Assembly (NCBI GenBank): GCA_964562925.1
Contig: CAZLVF010000011.1
Span: forward strand, 1-47,050
Reading direction: 5' to 3'
DNA length: 47,050 nt
Source: CAVXDP01 sp964562925
GTDB taxonomy: Archaea > Thermoproteota > Bathyarchaeia > 40CM-2-53-6 > CAVXDP01
A program made the translations under genes and the position numbers. Below are positions 8,404-16,496 of the stretch, one piece after another (position 1 is the stretch's first letter; the number at the start of each line of letters is the position of its first letter). Below the pieces are notes generated by a model, which did not search any database, was not told the origin of the DNA, and saw nothing but the letters and a program-made list of their open reading frames with translations.

Positions 8404-9198
8404 ATGCTTTCTGGAATGCCATTGGAGGATGTGGCTGAAGAGTCTGCAAGGATTCTGGAAGTTGCGGAAAAGGAGGGGATAGCCCTTCGACTCTTCGGGG
8501 GTCTGGCCATCAGACTCCGTTGCCCGAGTGCAAGCACTCCGTCTCTGAAGAGAAAGTATCCTGACATAGACCTTTTCGGCCTCTCGAAACAATCAGACCG
8601 GATTCAAGACCTATTACTGAAGCTTGGCTATACTCCGCGTGACCTGTTTAATCGGCTCCATGGCAACAGACGACTGATTTTCAACGATATGAAGAACATG
8701 CGGAGAGTCGACGTTTTTCTGGACATATTCGATATGTGCCATATCTTAGACTTTCGCGATCGTCTCAGGATCGACCAATTCACCCTTTCAACAGCCGACC
8801 TACTGCTCACAAAGCTTCAGATCGTCGAGATAAACGAAAGAGACTACAAGGACATGATATGCCTCCTAAAAGACCATGAGGTCGGAGACTCCGACCAGGA
8901 AAGAATGATAAACGGGCGATATATCGCCCATTTATGTTCGAAGGACTGGGGCATACACAAGACAATAACTAAGAACCTATGTGGGTTGTTATCATTGCTT
9001 CCAAACTATCACCTAGAACAGAGCGATGAAGAAACGGTCAGGAAAAAAATCGAAAAGCTACTTAATAATATCGAGACCGAACCCAAGTCGACGAAATGGA
9101 AGATACGCGCCATGGTAGGAGAAAAAGTGACTTGGTACGAGTTGCCTGACAAAGATAAACCTGTGGTTGCTACCACAGTTTTGGAAAGAAGTAGCTGA
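8404..9198 (+). CDS. Nucleotidyltransferase-fold protein (AbiEii-like)
   Basis: This is a 264-residue protein with the minimal nucleotidyltransferase core. LFGGLAIRLR (30-39) provides the Gly-Gly turn, YPDIDLFG (52-59) the paired acids Asp54 and Asp56, and RVDVFLD (101-107) the third acid. The long, mostly helical C-terminus resembles AbiEii/AbiGii-type or uncharacterised archaeal NTases. AbiEii proteins are toxins paired with AbiEi regulators; no AbiEi gene lies beside this one. It has its own promoter and a palindrome just upstream. Possible roles are a toxin-like NTase, a tRNA- or protein-modifying NTase, or a solitary housekeeping protein. The fold is fairly secure; the function is not. 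Confidence 0.72.
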   Translation: MLSGMPLEDVAEESARILEVAEKEGIALRLFGGLAIRLRCPSASTPSLKRKYPDIDLFGLSKQSDRIQDLLLKLGYTPRDLFNRLHGNRRLIFNDMKNMRRVDVFLDIFDMCHILDFRDRLRIDQFTLSTADLLLTKLQIVEINERDYKDMICLLKDHEVGDSDQERMINGRYIAHLCSKDWGIHKTITKNLCGLLSLLPNYHLEQSDEETVRKKIEKLLNNIETEPKSTKWKIRAMVGEKVTWYELPDKDKPVVATTVLERSS

Positions 9199-9423
9199 AT
9201 GTTCATCCTATTAGCTAGTCACTACAACAATCCTCCGGGTTTGCAGCGTCGCAAGCTATCGGCATTCAACAAATGTCCAAGAAATTCCGCCGGTTCGATT
9301 TAAACCATCGCTCATTCTTCGTCAAAAAGGCGAATCATTCGAATGAGATTTTGATTAAGACTCCAAAACTAGTGTCGTCATTGTCTCCGTTCACTTGTCG
9401 AAGATGTTGAGACTCATGTTTTG

Positions 9424-10380
9424 TCAACCGGAAGTCAGTTGGTAGCTCTTGACGACTCCCCCGCTAAGTGTTACTATAGCGCCTCTCAGAATACCTTCTG
9501 TGTACTCGCTGCCGGGGTTTATGCATAAGGTTCGGCCGATGTTAATGGCCCCCCTAGATTCATGGATATGCCCGAACAAGCCGAGTAGAGGTTGGTGTGC
9601 TTCAACGGCTTGGCGTACGGCCGTGCTACCAGCCCCGTACATCACCGGTGCGCCGCCTTGCGTAATAGGCCTTGGAGGCTTTACCGTCGTATCCAATTTT
9701 GGGCATGTGTCCAGCCCTGAGTTGATTGGAGGAGCATGAAGATTGAAAATGCAGTTCTTCATATGTCTAACCTGATTAACCATGCTTTCGATCTTATCTG
9801 CTAACTCATCTTCGGGTACTTGCCTAGGAGTTCTCCAGGGTGTAAGATTACTTAGACCGCTGCTAATCATTTCATGTTCTTTGTCAATTTCGACTACTTT
9901 GTCTTGAGGGTTGATGATGTAGTCGGAACTGCTCAGAATGTCCTCTACGATAAATGGGTCGTCATTCCCTCCGGTAATATAGATCCTAACGCCTGTACCT
10001 TTCAGCCGCTCTTCAGCCAGCCGCATCCATCCCCTGAGTCTTTCAATCATCAGCTTCAACATCAACTCATCGACTCTCGCTCTTTTGGATGAAAGCTCCT
10101 CCACCTCTGTCGGGCTGGTGTAGTGAGGATAGTAACCAAATTTTCGGATTCTGTTCTCCATCTCCTTGACGCTTTCCTGATCTCTTAGGTGGTATTCATT
10201 CCCAAGAAAGCTTGTAGTAAATGTGCCGTCACGCTGCTCGATGATCGAGATAATCATCTTGCCCGTAACATCGCCACCCAGAATGAGAGCATCAACCTTG
10301 TAAAATCTTTCCGCATTGACAAATTTCTTGAAGCACGCCTCGGACCCGTGCATGTCGGTCGCGAAGAGTATCCTTGTCAT
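9424..10380 (-). CDS. Calcineurin-like metallophosphoesterase
   Basis: This is a metallophosphoesterase of 318 residues with all five core motifs: D-M-H (Asp9, His11), GGDVTG (Asp37), GGNDDP (GNDD in place of GNHD), HAPP, and GHIHES. These ligate two metal ions and hydrolyse phosphomono- or diesters. The start is set at ATG 10380 (MTRILFATDMHGS); an ATG 17 codons upstream is in frame, but a TATA-like TTTTAAG lies between the two, so the upstream part is probably promoter. It resembles the archaeal YfcE/Icc-like group. There is no signal sequence. It is followed by a 225-base non-coding stretch. The natural substrate is unknown. Confidence 0.87.
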   Translation of the reverse strand: MTRILFATDMHGSEACFKKFVNAERFYKVDALILGGDVTGKMIISIIEQRDGTFTTSFLGNEYHLRDQESVKEMENRIRKFGYYPHYTSPTEVEELSSKRARVDELMLKLMIERLRGWMRLAEERLKGTGVRIYITGGNDDPFIVEDILSSSDYIINPQDKVVEIDKEHEMISSGLSNLTPWRTPRQVPEDELADKIESMVNQVRHMKNCIFNLHAPPINSGLDTCPKLDTTVKPPRPITQGGAPVMYGAGSTAVRQAVEAHQPLLGLFGHIHESRGAINIGRTLCINPGSEYTEGILRGAIVTLSGGVVKSYQLTSG

Positions 10381-10476
10381 TTTCTGTCCTGTAATCCCAA
10401 TAGGCCGCGACTTAAAAGAGAGGTACTGCATCGAAGTGCGTAGTATAGATATAATCTATGGGCATAAAGAAAGAGA

Positions 10477-12102
10477 TTATTCTGGAGGCACTTCCTTGAA
10501 GGCTAGATCAATGTCGATTCCTTGCCTTTTTCTGTGCCAGCGAGCAAGGAAGTAGTAGATAATGGCACCGATAATTAGTAAAGCGTTTAAAGAGATGACT
10601 ATTGGATCCCCAGCTGCGCCGTAGGTCGGATCGACGACGTAGTAATACTCCATCAAGAGACAAAAGAAGAGACCGAGTATCCCCGCGATAGTCACTACGG
10701 GAACCCCAGCCACCTCATATTTCGAGACCGGTGAAGCCTTGTAAATCTCTTTGCACCTATACGGAAATAGTATCGCGGCGACCATAGATACGATGAGCAA
10801 AAGGGTTGTTGTGACCATCATAACGGTAAAATACTCTCCAATAGCGGGGACGTACAAGTATAAGAGAATCCACATCATGCTCAGCACGACTGTAACGAGC
10901 GTTGCTACCCATGGCGAGCGGAATCGTTTGTCAACATCTGCTACCTTCGCGGGAAGAATTCTGTCAAAGCTCATTGCGAACATTGCTCTAATGGGGGCTA
11001 TAGCGCAGTTGAAGGGGATCTGAATTAGGTTACACAGAAACCCGAAAAACACTATGCTAGCAAGGGCGGTTCCCGCTACTATAGACGTAAAAAGAACGAA
11101 ACTGGATCCTAATACAGGGATTGTACCAAGCGGAGTTTCATTAACGGCGTGGTAGCTCATCGCATTAATGAATTCCTGGCCCGCCATCCTAGCAGGAAAG
11201 TACGTGGCCGGTGTGACAAAAACTGCAAGTAAGACGGCGGCTCCCACGATTTGCATTAACTGATTTCTTAGTATCTGCGCTCCCTTTATTTCGCCAGCTT
11301 GATAGGTGGACCAATATATCCACAGCGTAGTTGTAAACCATATGGGAGTAATTCCCATCGTTGCGCCCCAACTGAAAGGTACGCTAGGGTTAAACCCGGC
11401 CTCACGAGCGCTTTCAATGGTGTAATGATAAAGGTCCGGGTCTTCTTGGAAATGTACCATAAAGCCGTTAAATTTCTGAATAAAGGTAGCCGTAGATGTC
11501 GTACTTGTGACGGCTGCTATAACTATAACAGCAGCGACCGTACCCCACCATAACACGTGTTGAAGCCGACAGTAGGTTCTCATCCCAAAGAGTAGGACTA
11601 CACCGATGAAAGAGACAAGTACAATACCCGAGACCAAAATTGCATCATTGGATAGTACCCATTCGCCAAAGTTCATCAGAGCTGTGTTACCGGTTTGAAC
11701 CCCCGTTACTGTGAAAAGCGCAGCCAAGCCCGCATTTATCCCCCACACGGTCCAGGCCACCCAGCTAAGTGAAAATATAACCGAAGCTGTGAAAACAAGC
11801 GAGAAGCCCAAACTCGGATGAAGTATTCTACTTTGATATACATACTCTCCGCCTGTGCGGGGCATGCTAGCCGCTAGCATCGCGTACGCCACACCTAGCG
11901 GAACAACGATGATACTAGATATCAGGAGTGATAACGTAACGTCGCCTCCTGGAAACGCCGCAGGACCAGACAGAAAAACCCACAGGTTAGTCATACTGAT
12001 CAGCGCGCAAGTAAGTACATTATAGTACAGTGCGTCAATCCGAGACATCTCCCTCGATAAACCCGTTGCTTCCCTCAGGAAAACTCCCTTTGCCTCTGCC
12101 AT
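10477..12102 (-). CDS. APC-family amino acid permease
   Basis: This is a 541-residue membrane protein with about 12 hydrophobic segments, of the amino acid-polyamine-organocation superfamily. The N-terminus shows the usual lead-in (LSREMSRIDALYYNV) to helix 1, and helix 2 is followed by MPRTGGEYVYQSR, the conserved Pro-Arg-x-Gly-Gly-x-Tyr of the family. It should be a cation- or exchange-coupled importer of an amino acid or amine in the cytoplasmic membrane. It is solitary, with its own strong promoter overlapped by a palindrome. A catabolic partner could be the BKACE/CoA-transferase set, since BKACE substrates include amino-keto acids, but that is inference. Confidence 0.9.
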   Translation of the reverse strand: MAEAKGVFLREATGLSREMSRIDALYYNVLTCALISMTNLWVFLSGPAAFPGGDVTLSLLISSIIVVPLGVAYAMLAASMPRTGGEYVYQSRILHPSLGFSLVFTASVIFSLSWVAWTVWGINAGLAALFTVTGVQTGNTALMNFGEWVLSNDAILVSGIVLVSFIGVVLLFGMRTYCRLQHVLWWGTVAAVIVIAAVTSTTSTATFIQKFNGFMVHFQEDPDLYHYTIESAREAGFNPSVPFSWGATMGITPIWFTTTLWIYWSTYQAGEIKGAQILRNQLMQIVGAAVLLAVFVTPATYFPARMAGQEFINAMSYHAVNETPLGTIPVLGSSFVLFTSIVAGTALASIVFFGFLCNLIQIPFNCAIAPIRAMFAMSFDRILPAKVADVDKRFRSPWVATLVTVVLSMMWILLYLYVPAIGEYFTVMMVTTTLLLIVSMVAAILFPYRCKEIYKASPVSKYEVAGVPVVTIAGILGLFFCLLMEYYYVVDPTYGAAGDPIVISLNALLIIGAIIYYFLARWHRKRQGIDIDLAFKEVPPE

Positions 12103-12155
12103 TATTTTTCACCCTAATATGGATGCTTTGCGCAGGGTATACAGACGGCATCTTG

Positions 12156-12182
12156 TAAGTTGTAGTCCGCACAACTTATAAG
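12156..12182 (-). promoter_or_regulatory. Permease promoter: BoxA overlapped by an inverted repeat
   Basis: The near-consensus archaeal BoxA CTTATAAG lies at 12175-12182, about 75 bases before the permease ATG. The perfect inverted repeat TAAGTTGT-agtccgc-ACAACTTA (12156-12163 and 12171-12178) covers part of BoxA and the initiation zone. A repressor bound there would block TBP/TFB or polymerase, so this is a good operator candidate. Confidence 0.6.
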
Positions 12183-12229
12183 ACTTCTTACCGTCAGAAA
12201 CGCCTTCCTCCAAGTTATCTTCCTTAATT

Positions 12230-12469
12230 TCAACCATTGGTTGAAGCCAGCTTCAGTGCTTTCATGGAAATGTTTCTTCTGCCTTCACTTGTTTCTCGAA
12301 GGTGCTGCCTCACTTTGGGATCGTCGACAATTACGATGCGCTGCGGCTGTCTATTTGCTCCGGATGGTGCTTCAACTGCAACCTTGATGCAGTGAATGAC
12401 ATCGTCTCCATCCTGAGGTACATTTCCGAGCTTCCTTGTTGTCTATCTTCTTGTGGTAAAATCAATCAT
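12230..12469 (-). pseudogene. Nitroreductase N-terminal remnant with in-frame TAG
   Basis: From ATG 12469 the minus strand reads MIDFTTRR, then TAG (12443-12445), then continues in the same frame with KLGNVPQDG and APSGANRQPQRIVIVDDP, ending at TGA 12230-12232. APSGANRQP is the FMN-binding signature of the nitroreductase family, whose proteins start with a similar RRS-x-R-K segment. Intact members have about 190-230 residues; here only about 79 codons remain, so the C-terminal two thirds are gone. The gene is clearly dead unless TAG is read through, and even then it is truncated. It sits directly upstream of the permease promoter. Confidence 0.75.
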
Positions 12470-12611
12470 TGGCCAGACAGGTTGTTGTGCAAAGCGAAGC
12501 TCGCAGAGCTGCAAGGATACAGCCATGCCGCTCGGACTGGCACCTGCTCCGATCTCGCCACATAGTAAAACTATTATTGACACGAATCCAAATTGCACTT
12601 GGGAAGGTCGT

Positions 12612-12815
12612 GTGTATCCAGCTTTTCGTCTGACTGAACTACTCTTGATTCTTGCGCTTGCAGCTTGGTCTTCTTTCTGGACAGCTTTGGGCCTGTGGTT
12701 CTCGGCGAAGAACGGTCATAAGGCTTGGTTCATATTCTTCTTGTTAATTCATCTTGTCGGGATACCAGAGATAGCCTATCTTCGCATGAGGAGATGCTGG
12801 CCCTTCAAGCCATAG
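12612..12815 (+). CDS. Small two-helix membrane protein, DUF5652-like
   Basis: From the GTG at 12612 the frame encodes 67 residues with two hydrophobic helices. The second part (AKNGHKAWFIFFLLIHLVGI, then PEIAYL) matches the pattern of the DUF5652 family, small archaeal and bacterial membrane proteins with an ALWxAAxxxxxxWF...NTxGIxEIxY signature. The frame is open further upstream to an ATG at 12453, but that part overlaps the nitroreductase remnant and is low complexity. A GGAAGG precedes the GTG, and an A/T-rich TATA-like ACTATTATT lies about 40 bases upstream. The function of the family is not known. Confidence 0.68.
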   Translation: MYPAFRLTELLLILALAAWSSFWTALGLWFSAKNGHKAWFIFFLLIHLVGIPEIAYLRMRRCWPFKP

Positions 12816-12948
12816 ATGATAACTTGCATGAGAGCTAGGCTTCACCATCCAGCAGGACGAATGTCACGTGGAGAAAACCTGATCATTTGAACGAGCCGCT
12901 GCGGAGTGCCCTGCCTGGAGAATTCTGTCCTATTTGACTCAGTTTATT

Positions 12949-13383
12949 CTACGTCCTTCTATAGAGACTTGTCAGTTTTGCTTTATCTATGGTATGGTCG
13001 TTCACGACCTTGAAGAAGTTTCTCTTGTTCAAACCCTTCACGTACTCGATGTCTAGAGCGTAGACCGTGAATATGTATCTATGAGTCCCTGATGGAGGGC
13101 ATGGACCACCATAGTCCTCCTTTCCAAAATCGTTCGTGACCTGTCTGGATCCTCGAGGCAACTTGGCTTGTTCGAAAGCAGTGACCTCTTTCGGTATGTC
13201 GTGCACCAGCCAATGGATGAAGGTCTGCATGGGAGCATCGGGATCCTCGACGCTGAGAGCAAAACTCTTGGTTCCATTCGGAACATCTTCCCATGAAAGC
13301 TGTGGAGACACATCATCGCCGTCGCATGTGAACTTGGAAGGGATCATCCCATTCTCTTCGAAGTCTCTACTTTTCAGCCTCAT
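12949..13383 (-). CDS. PEBP-like protein (YbhB/YbcL family)
   Basis: This is a 144-residue member of the phosphatidylethanolamine-binding-protein superfamily, bacterial/archaeal YbhB/YbcL type. The ligand-pocket motifs are all present: DPDAP (47-51), HW (57-58) and GGPCPPSGTHRY (92-103). It is soluble, with no signal peptide. The ATG at 13383 starts the conserved fold (MRLKSRDFEENGMIP); the frame is open 46 codons further up, but that part overlaps the aminotransferase 3' end and has no family match. The biochemical role of prokaryotic members is unsettled, with proposals including kinase-pathway or protease inhibition. The upstream aminotransferase ends about 113 bases away on the same strand. 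Confidence 0.88.
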   Translation of the reverse strand: MRLKSRDFEENGMIPSKFTCDGDDVSPQLSWEDVPNGTKSFALSVEDPDAPMQTFIHWLVHDIPKEVTAFEQAKLPRGSRQVTNDFGKEDYGGPCPPSGTHRYIFTVYALDIEYVKGLNKRNFFKVVNDHTIDKAKLTSLYRRT

Positions 13384-13495
13384 ACAAAACCCTCCGAAGA
13401 CGCATCCGGACATGTCTGTATTAGCATAGCCCACGAATAAAGCCTTGTCATTGCATTGTCTCTTTGTTGGTCTAGGCCGACGATGGCAACACAAC

Positions 13496-14668
13496 CTAGA
13501 ACGATTGTACCGTTTCTTCAATTCTCCTAAGCGCTTCTAGAAGCTCGCTTTCTGAGTTCGTAAATGTAAGCCTGATGTGATCTTCGCCCTGCTTTCCAAA
13601 GGCGACCCCTGGAATGGTGGCGACCCTAGCTCTTTCGAGTAGAAGCTCACTCATGGCGACTGAAGATTTTCCGAATTCGAAGATATTGGGAAAAGCGTAG
13701 AATGTACCTTTAGGCTTAACGCATGAGAACCCACTGATCTTGTCTAGCCTATCTATCAGTATGTTCCTTCTTTTCTCATATTGGGCCTTCATATCGTTCA
13801 CAAATTCCCACGATCTTTCGTCTCCCAGAGCGAGAGCAGCAGCTTTCTGAGCGAACGTCGAAGGGGCTGTCACCGAATGCTCATGGATCACCTTTACCCG
13901 GTCAACGATCTGCTTGTTTGCGACCATGTATCCAAGCCTCCAACCTGTCATTGCGAAGGCTTTGGAGAACCCGTTAACCGTTATGGTTCGATCATGCATT
14001 CCATGCAGTGAGGCTATGCTATAGTGCCTTGTTCCATCGTAAACGAGATACTCGTAGAGCTCATCTGACAGGACGATTAGATCATTTTCGACTGCCACGT
14101 CTGCAATATCCTTGAGGTCTTTTTCCATCAGCACGCCTCCTGTCGGGTTATTCGGAGAATTAAGAATCATCATCTTGGTTCTGGAGGTAACCGATTTTTT
14201 CAAATCTGCTACGTTCACTCTGAATTCGTTACACTCGTGCAAGGGTACCCGCACTGGGACACCGCCTGCGAATGTTATGCATGGCTCGTAGCTGACCCAA
14301 GCGGGATCGGTCAGTATCACCTCGTCTCCCGGGTTCAGCATTGCCATCATCGTCGCGAATATCGCTTCCTTACCTCCAACCGTTACAAGTATCTCAGAAT
14401 CTGGATCCGCCTCGATTCCGTTATCTCTCTCCATCTTCTCGGCTATCGCGGTTCTCAGTTCAAGAACGCCCGCGCTGTCAGCGTAGAAAGTGTTTCCCTC
14501 ATCCAACACCTTCTTCGCAAACTCGCGTATGTGTTCGGGCGTAACAAACCCAGGCTCACCGGCTCCGAGGCTTATCACGTCAACTCCAGAACGCTTCAAC
14601 TCCTTTACCCTGGATATCATACCAACGGTTGGTGAGCGAGACACTTCCGTGCGGTCTGCAGGCTTCAA
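13496..14668 (-). CDS. Class I/II aminotransferase (AspC-like, PLP)
   Basis: This is a 390-residue fold-type I PLP aminotransferase. The substrate-pocket motif LGAGEPGF (34-41), NSPNNPTGG (170-178), SDELYEYLVYDG (201-212) and NGFSKAFAMTGWRLGY (232-247) are all intact, with Lys236 as the PLP Schiff-base lysine. It resembles archaeal aspartate/aromatic aminotransferases (subgroup I-gamma). The gene follows the AbrB-ACT regulator by 20 bases on the same strand and is probably co-transcribed with it, which suggests control by an amino acid sensed through the ACT domain. Substrate specificity cannot be fixed from sequence; aspartate, alanine or an aromatic amino acid are all possible. Confidence 0.9.
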   Translation of the reverse strand: MKPADRTEVSRSPTVGMISRVKELKRSGVDVISLGAGEPGFVTPEHIREFAKKVLDEGNTFYADSAGVLELRTAIAEKMERDNGIEADPDSEILVTVGGKEAIFATMMAMLNPGDEVILTDPAWVSYEPCITFAGGVPVRVPLHECNEFRVNVADLKKSVTSRTKMMILNSPNNPTGGVLMEKDLKDIADVAVENDLIVLSDELYEYLVYDGTRHYSIASLHGMHDRTITVNGFSKAFAMTGWRLGYMVANKQIVDRVKVIHEHSVTAPSTFAQKAAALALGDERSWEFVNDMKAQYEKRRNILIDRLDKISGFSCVKPKGTFYAFPNIFEFGKSSVAMSELLLERARVATIPGVAFGKQGEDHIRLTFTNSESELLEALRRIEETVQSF

Positions 14669-14688
14669 ACAGTTCTCAACTCAGCATT

Positions 14689-15102
14689 CTACAATGTTAC
14701 GAGCGTTCTTACTCTAACGCTTTTTATGGAGGACTCTTTCTCAAGGGTCTTCCGAAGCTCCTCCACTCCAACCTTACAGGTTGAGATATCGCCTATCACG
14801 TACCATTCCGCGAGTTCTCCTCTCCTCAATGTTCTCGATTGACTTGACAATAGGTCAACTCCCAGATCCGCCAGTCGAGCCGCAGCCTTTGCGAGCGCAC
14901 CTGGAGCGTCTCCTAGGCCTATCTCAAACTCGGCCAGCTTGGCTCCTGGATGTGCGAACGGTACAAGACGAGCCTCTCTCTTGTTCATGTCTGCAACAAG
15001 CATCACATACGTACCTTCGGAAAGCCCAAGCCCAGTTCTAAACGTTGATGGGATGATTATCCTCCCTCTCGAGTCAATCCTGAGGATTTCGGACAGCCTC
15101 AT
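14689..15102 (-). CDS. AbrB/SpoVT DNA-binding plus ACT-domain regulator
   Basis: This is a two-domain regulator of 137 residues. Residues about 5-40 (IDSRGRIIIPSTFRTGLGL) are a swapped-hairpin AbrB DNA-binding domain. Residues about 58-135 are an ACT domain with the typical GDAPGALAKAAARLADLGVD ligand loop and helix. ACT domains bind amino acids, so this should be an amino-acid-responsive transcription factor. It leads an operon with the aminotransferase and faces the histidine operon across a promoter with overlapping palindromes, so autoregulation and joint control of hisC are plausible. Domain assignments are seen in sequence; ligand and targets are inferred. Confidence 0.85.
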   Translation of the reverse strand: MRLSEILRIDSRGRIIIPSTFRTGLGLSEGTYVMLVADMNKREARLVPFAHPGAKLAEFEIGLGDAPGALAKAAARLADLGVDLLSSQSRTLRRGELAEWYVIGDISTCKVGVEELRKTLEKESSIKSVRVRTLVTL

Positions 15103-15133
15103 ACAAGTCCGCTATGAGTAGTCTCTGGGAAAC

Positions 15134-15184
15134 GTTTATATAACTTGTGGGCAGAGTGTGGGAATTCGCCCACAATTCACCCAC
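15134..15184. promoter_or_regulatory. Divergent promoter with overlapping palindromes
   Basis: GTTTATATAAC (15134-15144) is a TATA element that can serve the regulator gene on the minus strand, whose ATG is about 33 bases away, and possibly the plus strand. Beside it are TTGTGGG (15145-15151), TGTGGG (15157-15162), CCCACAA (15169-15175) and CACCCAC (15178-15184). TGTGGG-aattcg-CCCACA is a perfect inverted repeat and TTGTGGG/CCCACAA an outer one. This looks like a cluster of half-sites for a dimeric or tetrameric regulator. Confidence 0.6.
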
Positions 15185-15197
15185 GGAGCACACGAGC

Positions 15198-15402
15198 ATG
15201 AAACAGGGGTATCGTCTTCACACGAACGAAGACGCTGACCGGAAGCAGATGCCTTCTTCTAATCGATCCTAGGGGCTTCACAAGCGTTAAAGATATTCTG
15301 AGAGATCTTTCCGAATCGTTAGAATACCAGATATTGGAAAGAACTCCGCTTGGGTACACTAAATATCAGAGCATAAAGGGTGAATGGGTTGAAGATCGAT
15401 GA
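15198..15402 (+). pseudogene. Small unknown protein ahead of hisC, frame broken in a G run
   Basis: An ATG at 15198 opens MKQG, then meets a GGGG run (15206-15209). In the reading frame one base away, 66 codons run without a stop to TGA 15400-15402, with protein-like sequence including GSRCLLLIDPRGFTSVKDIL and ERTPLGYTKYQSIKGEW. That long frame has no start codon of its own. Removing one G from the run joins ATG to it, giving a 67-residue protein MKQGIVFTRTK.... Its end overlaps the hisC start, as in tightly coupled operons. No family is recognised. It may be a real first gene with a sequencing error, a recent mutation, or a programmed frameshift. Confidence 0.5.
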
Positions 15403-16483
15403 ACTGGTAGCAACCGAGTTGAGGGAGGCCGTTCCTTATGCTCTAGACGACCTCCTGCAGCAGGAGGAAAGCGCCGGCTTTACCAAACTCGACTTGAATG
15501 AAAACTTATGCACGGATACTCGATTGCTCAGATCGGTCATGCGAGCTGCTTGTTTCGAAGTGAACCCTAAACAGTACCCCCTTCCTCAGGGAGGATCAGC
15601 CGTTCCAGCTATCTCAAAGCATCTTGGCGTGGACCCTTCGATGGTCTATGTTGGGAACGGTTCTGACGATGTTCTGGACAGGCTTACTCGAACCTTCGCC
15701 AAGAAAGGTTCCGCAGCCCTCATTGTTGAACCAACCTTCGTCATGTACAGATATTTTGTAAGCGTCTCTGGAGCGCGTACAAAGCCTGTTCTACTCACGC
15801 CATCTTTCGAGCTTGATGTAGACGCGATAATCAAAGCTAGCGATCCTTCAACATCGCTTCTCTTTCTATGCTCTCCAAACAACCCAACTGGAAACCAGTT
15901 CAAGATAGAAGACATCCGAGAAATATTGAGAGAATTCACCGGTCTAGTGGCGATCGACGAAGCATATGCGGATTTCGGAAGATACTCAGCCGTTAAGTGG
16001 ACACAAGAGTTCGAGAACCTTGTGGTCCTACGTTCGTTCTCAAAGGCGTATGGATTAGCCGCGCTGAGAGCAGGCTACGCTGTTTCCAACCCTTCTGTTA
16101 TCGGGTGGTTGAACAAGGCAACGCCTCCCTTCAATGTGAACGCCTACACTCAAAAGTTGATCGAAGTTGCACTCAAGAAGACCTCGAGTTTCAAGAAGGA
16201 GGTTTCACGTGTCGTGAAGGAAAGAGAATGGTTAATGAAACAACTTCAGTCGATAGAGGGGATAAGACCTTACCCGTCCGACGCGAATTTCATCCTCTTC
16301 AAAATAGTGCACAACAACTTTACATCTTCGGAACTTTGGAGGAAACTGAGAGAAAAAAAGATACTAGTAAGAGACAAAGGCTCGGATACATTCCTCAAGA
16401 ATTGTATCCGTGTAACAGTTGGAACACGATCCATGAACCTGAGGTTTCTTAGAGCTCTAAAACAGCTACTGCACAGTGGATGA
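15380..16483 (+). CDS. hisC: Histidinol-phosphate aminotransferase
   Basis: HisC transfers the amino group from glutamate to imidazole-acetol phosphate, giving histidinol phosphate. The 367-residue PLP fold-type I protein has LDLNEN (38-43), YPLPQGG (66-72), SPNNPTGN (165-172), IDEAYADFG (192-200) and RSFSKAYGLAALRAGY (218-233) with PLP Lys222. It heads hisC-B-H-A-F-IE. The GTG at 15380 is taken as the start; a TTG three codons later is an alternative. The upstream small frame overlaps it by 23 bases. The next gene, hisB, begins 14 bases after the stop. Dihydroxyphenylalanine-type or other aminotransferase function is unlikely given the operon. Confidence 0.93.
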   Translation: MNGLKIDELVATELREAVPYALDDLLQQEESAGFTKLDLNENLCTDTRLLRSVMRAACFEVNPKQYPLPQGGSAVPAISKHLGVDPSMVYVGNGSDDVLDRLTRTFAKKGSAALIVEPTFVMYRYFVSVSGARTKPVLLTPSFELDVDAIIKASDPSTSLLFLCSPNNPTGNQFKIEDIREILREFTGLVAIDEAYADFGRYSAVKWTQEFENLVVLRSFSKAYGLAALRAGYAVSNPSVIGWLNKATPPFNVNAYTQKLIEVALKKTSSFKKEVSRVVKEREWLMKQLQSIEGIRPYPSDANFILFKIVHNNFTSSELWRKLREKKILVRDKGSDTFLKNCIRVTVGTRSMNLRFLRALKQLLHSG

Positions 16484-16496
16484 GTGAAACTAGTCC

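Noticed and set aside
12302..12565. Plus-strand 87-codon Cys-rich frame
   Set aside because: It is the antisense shadow of the nitroreductase remnant, which has a recognisable FMN motif on the other strand.
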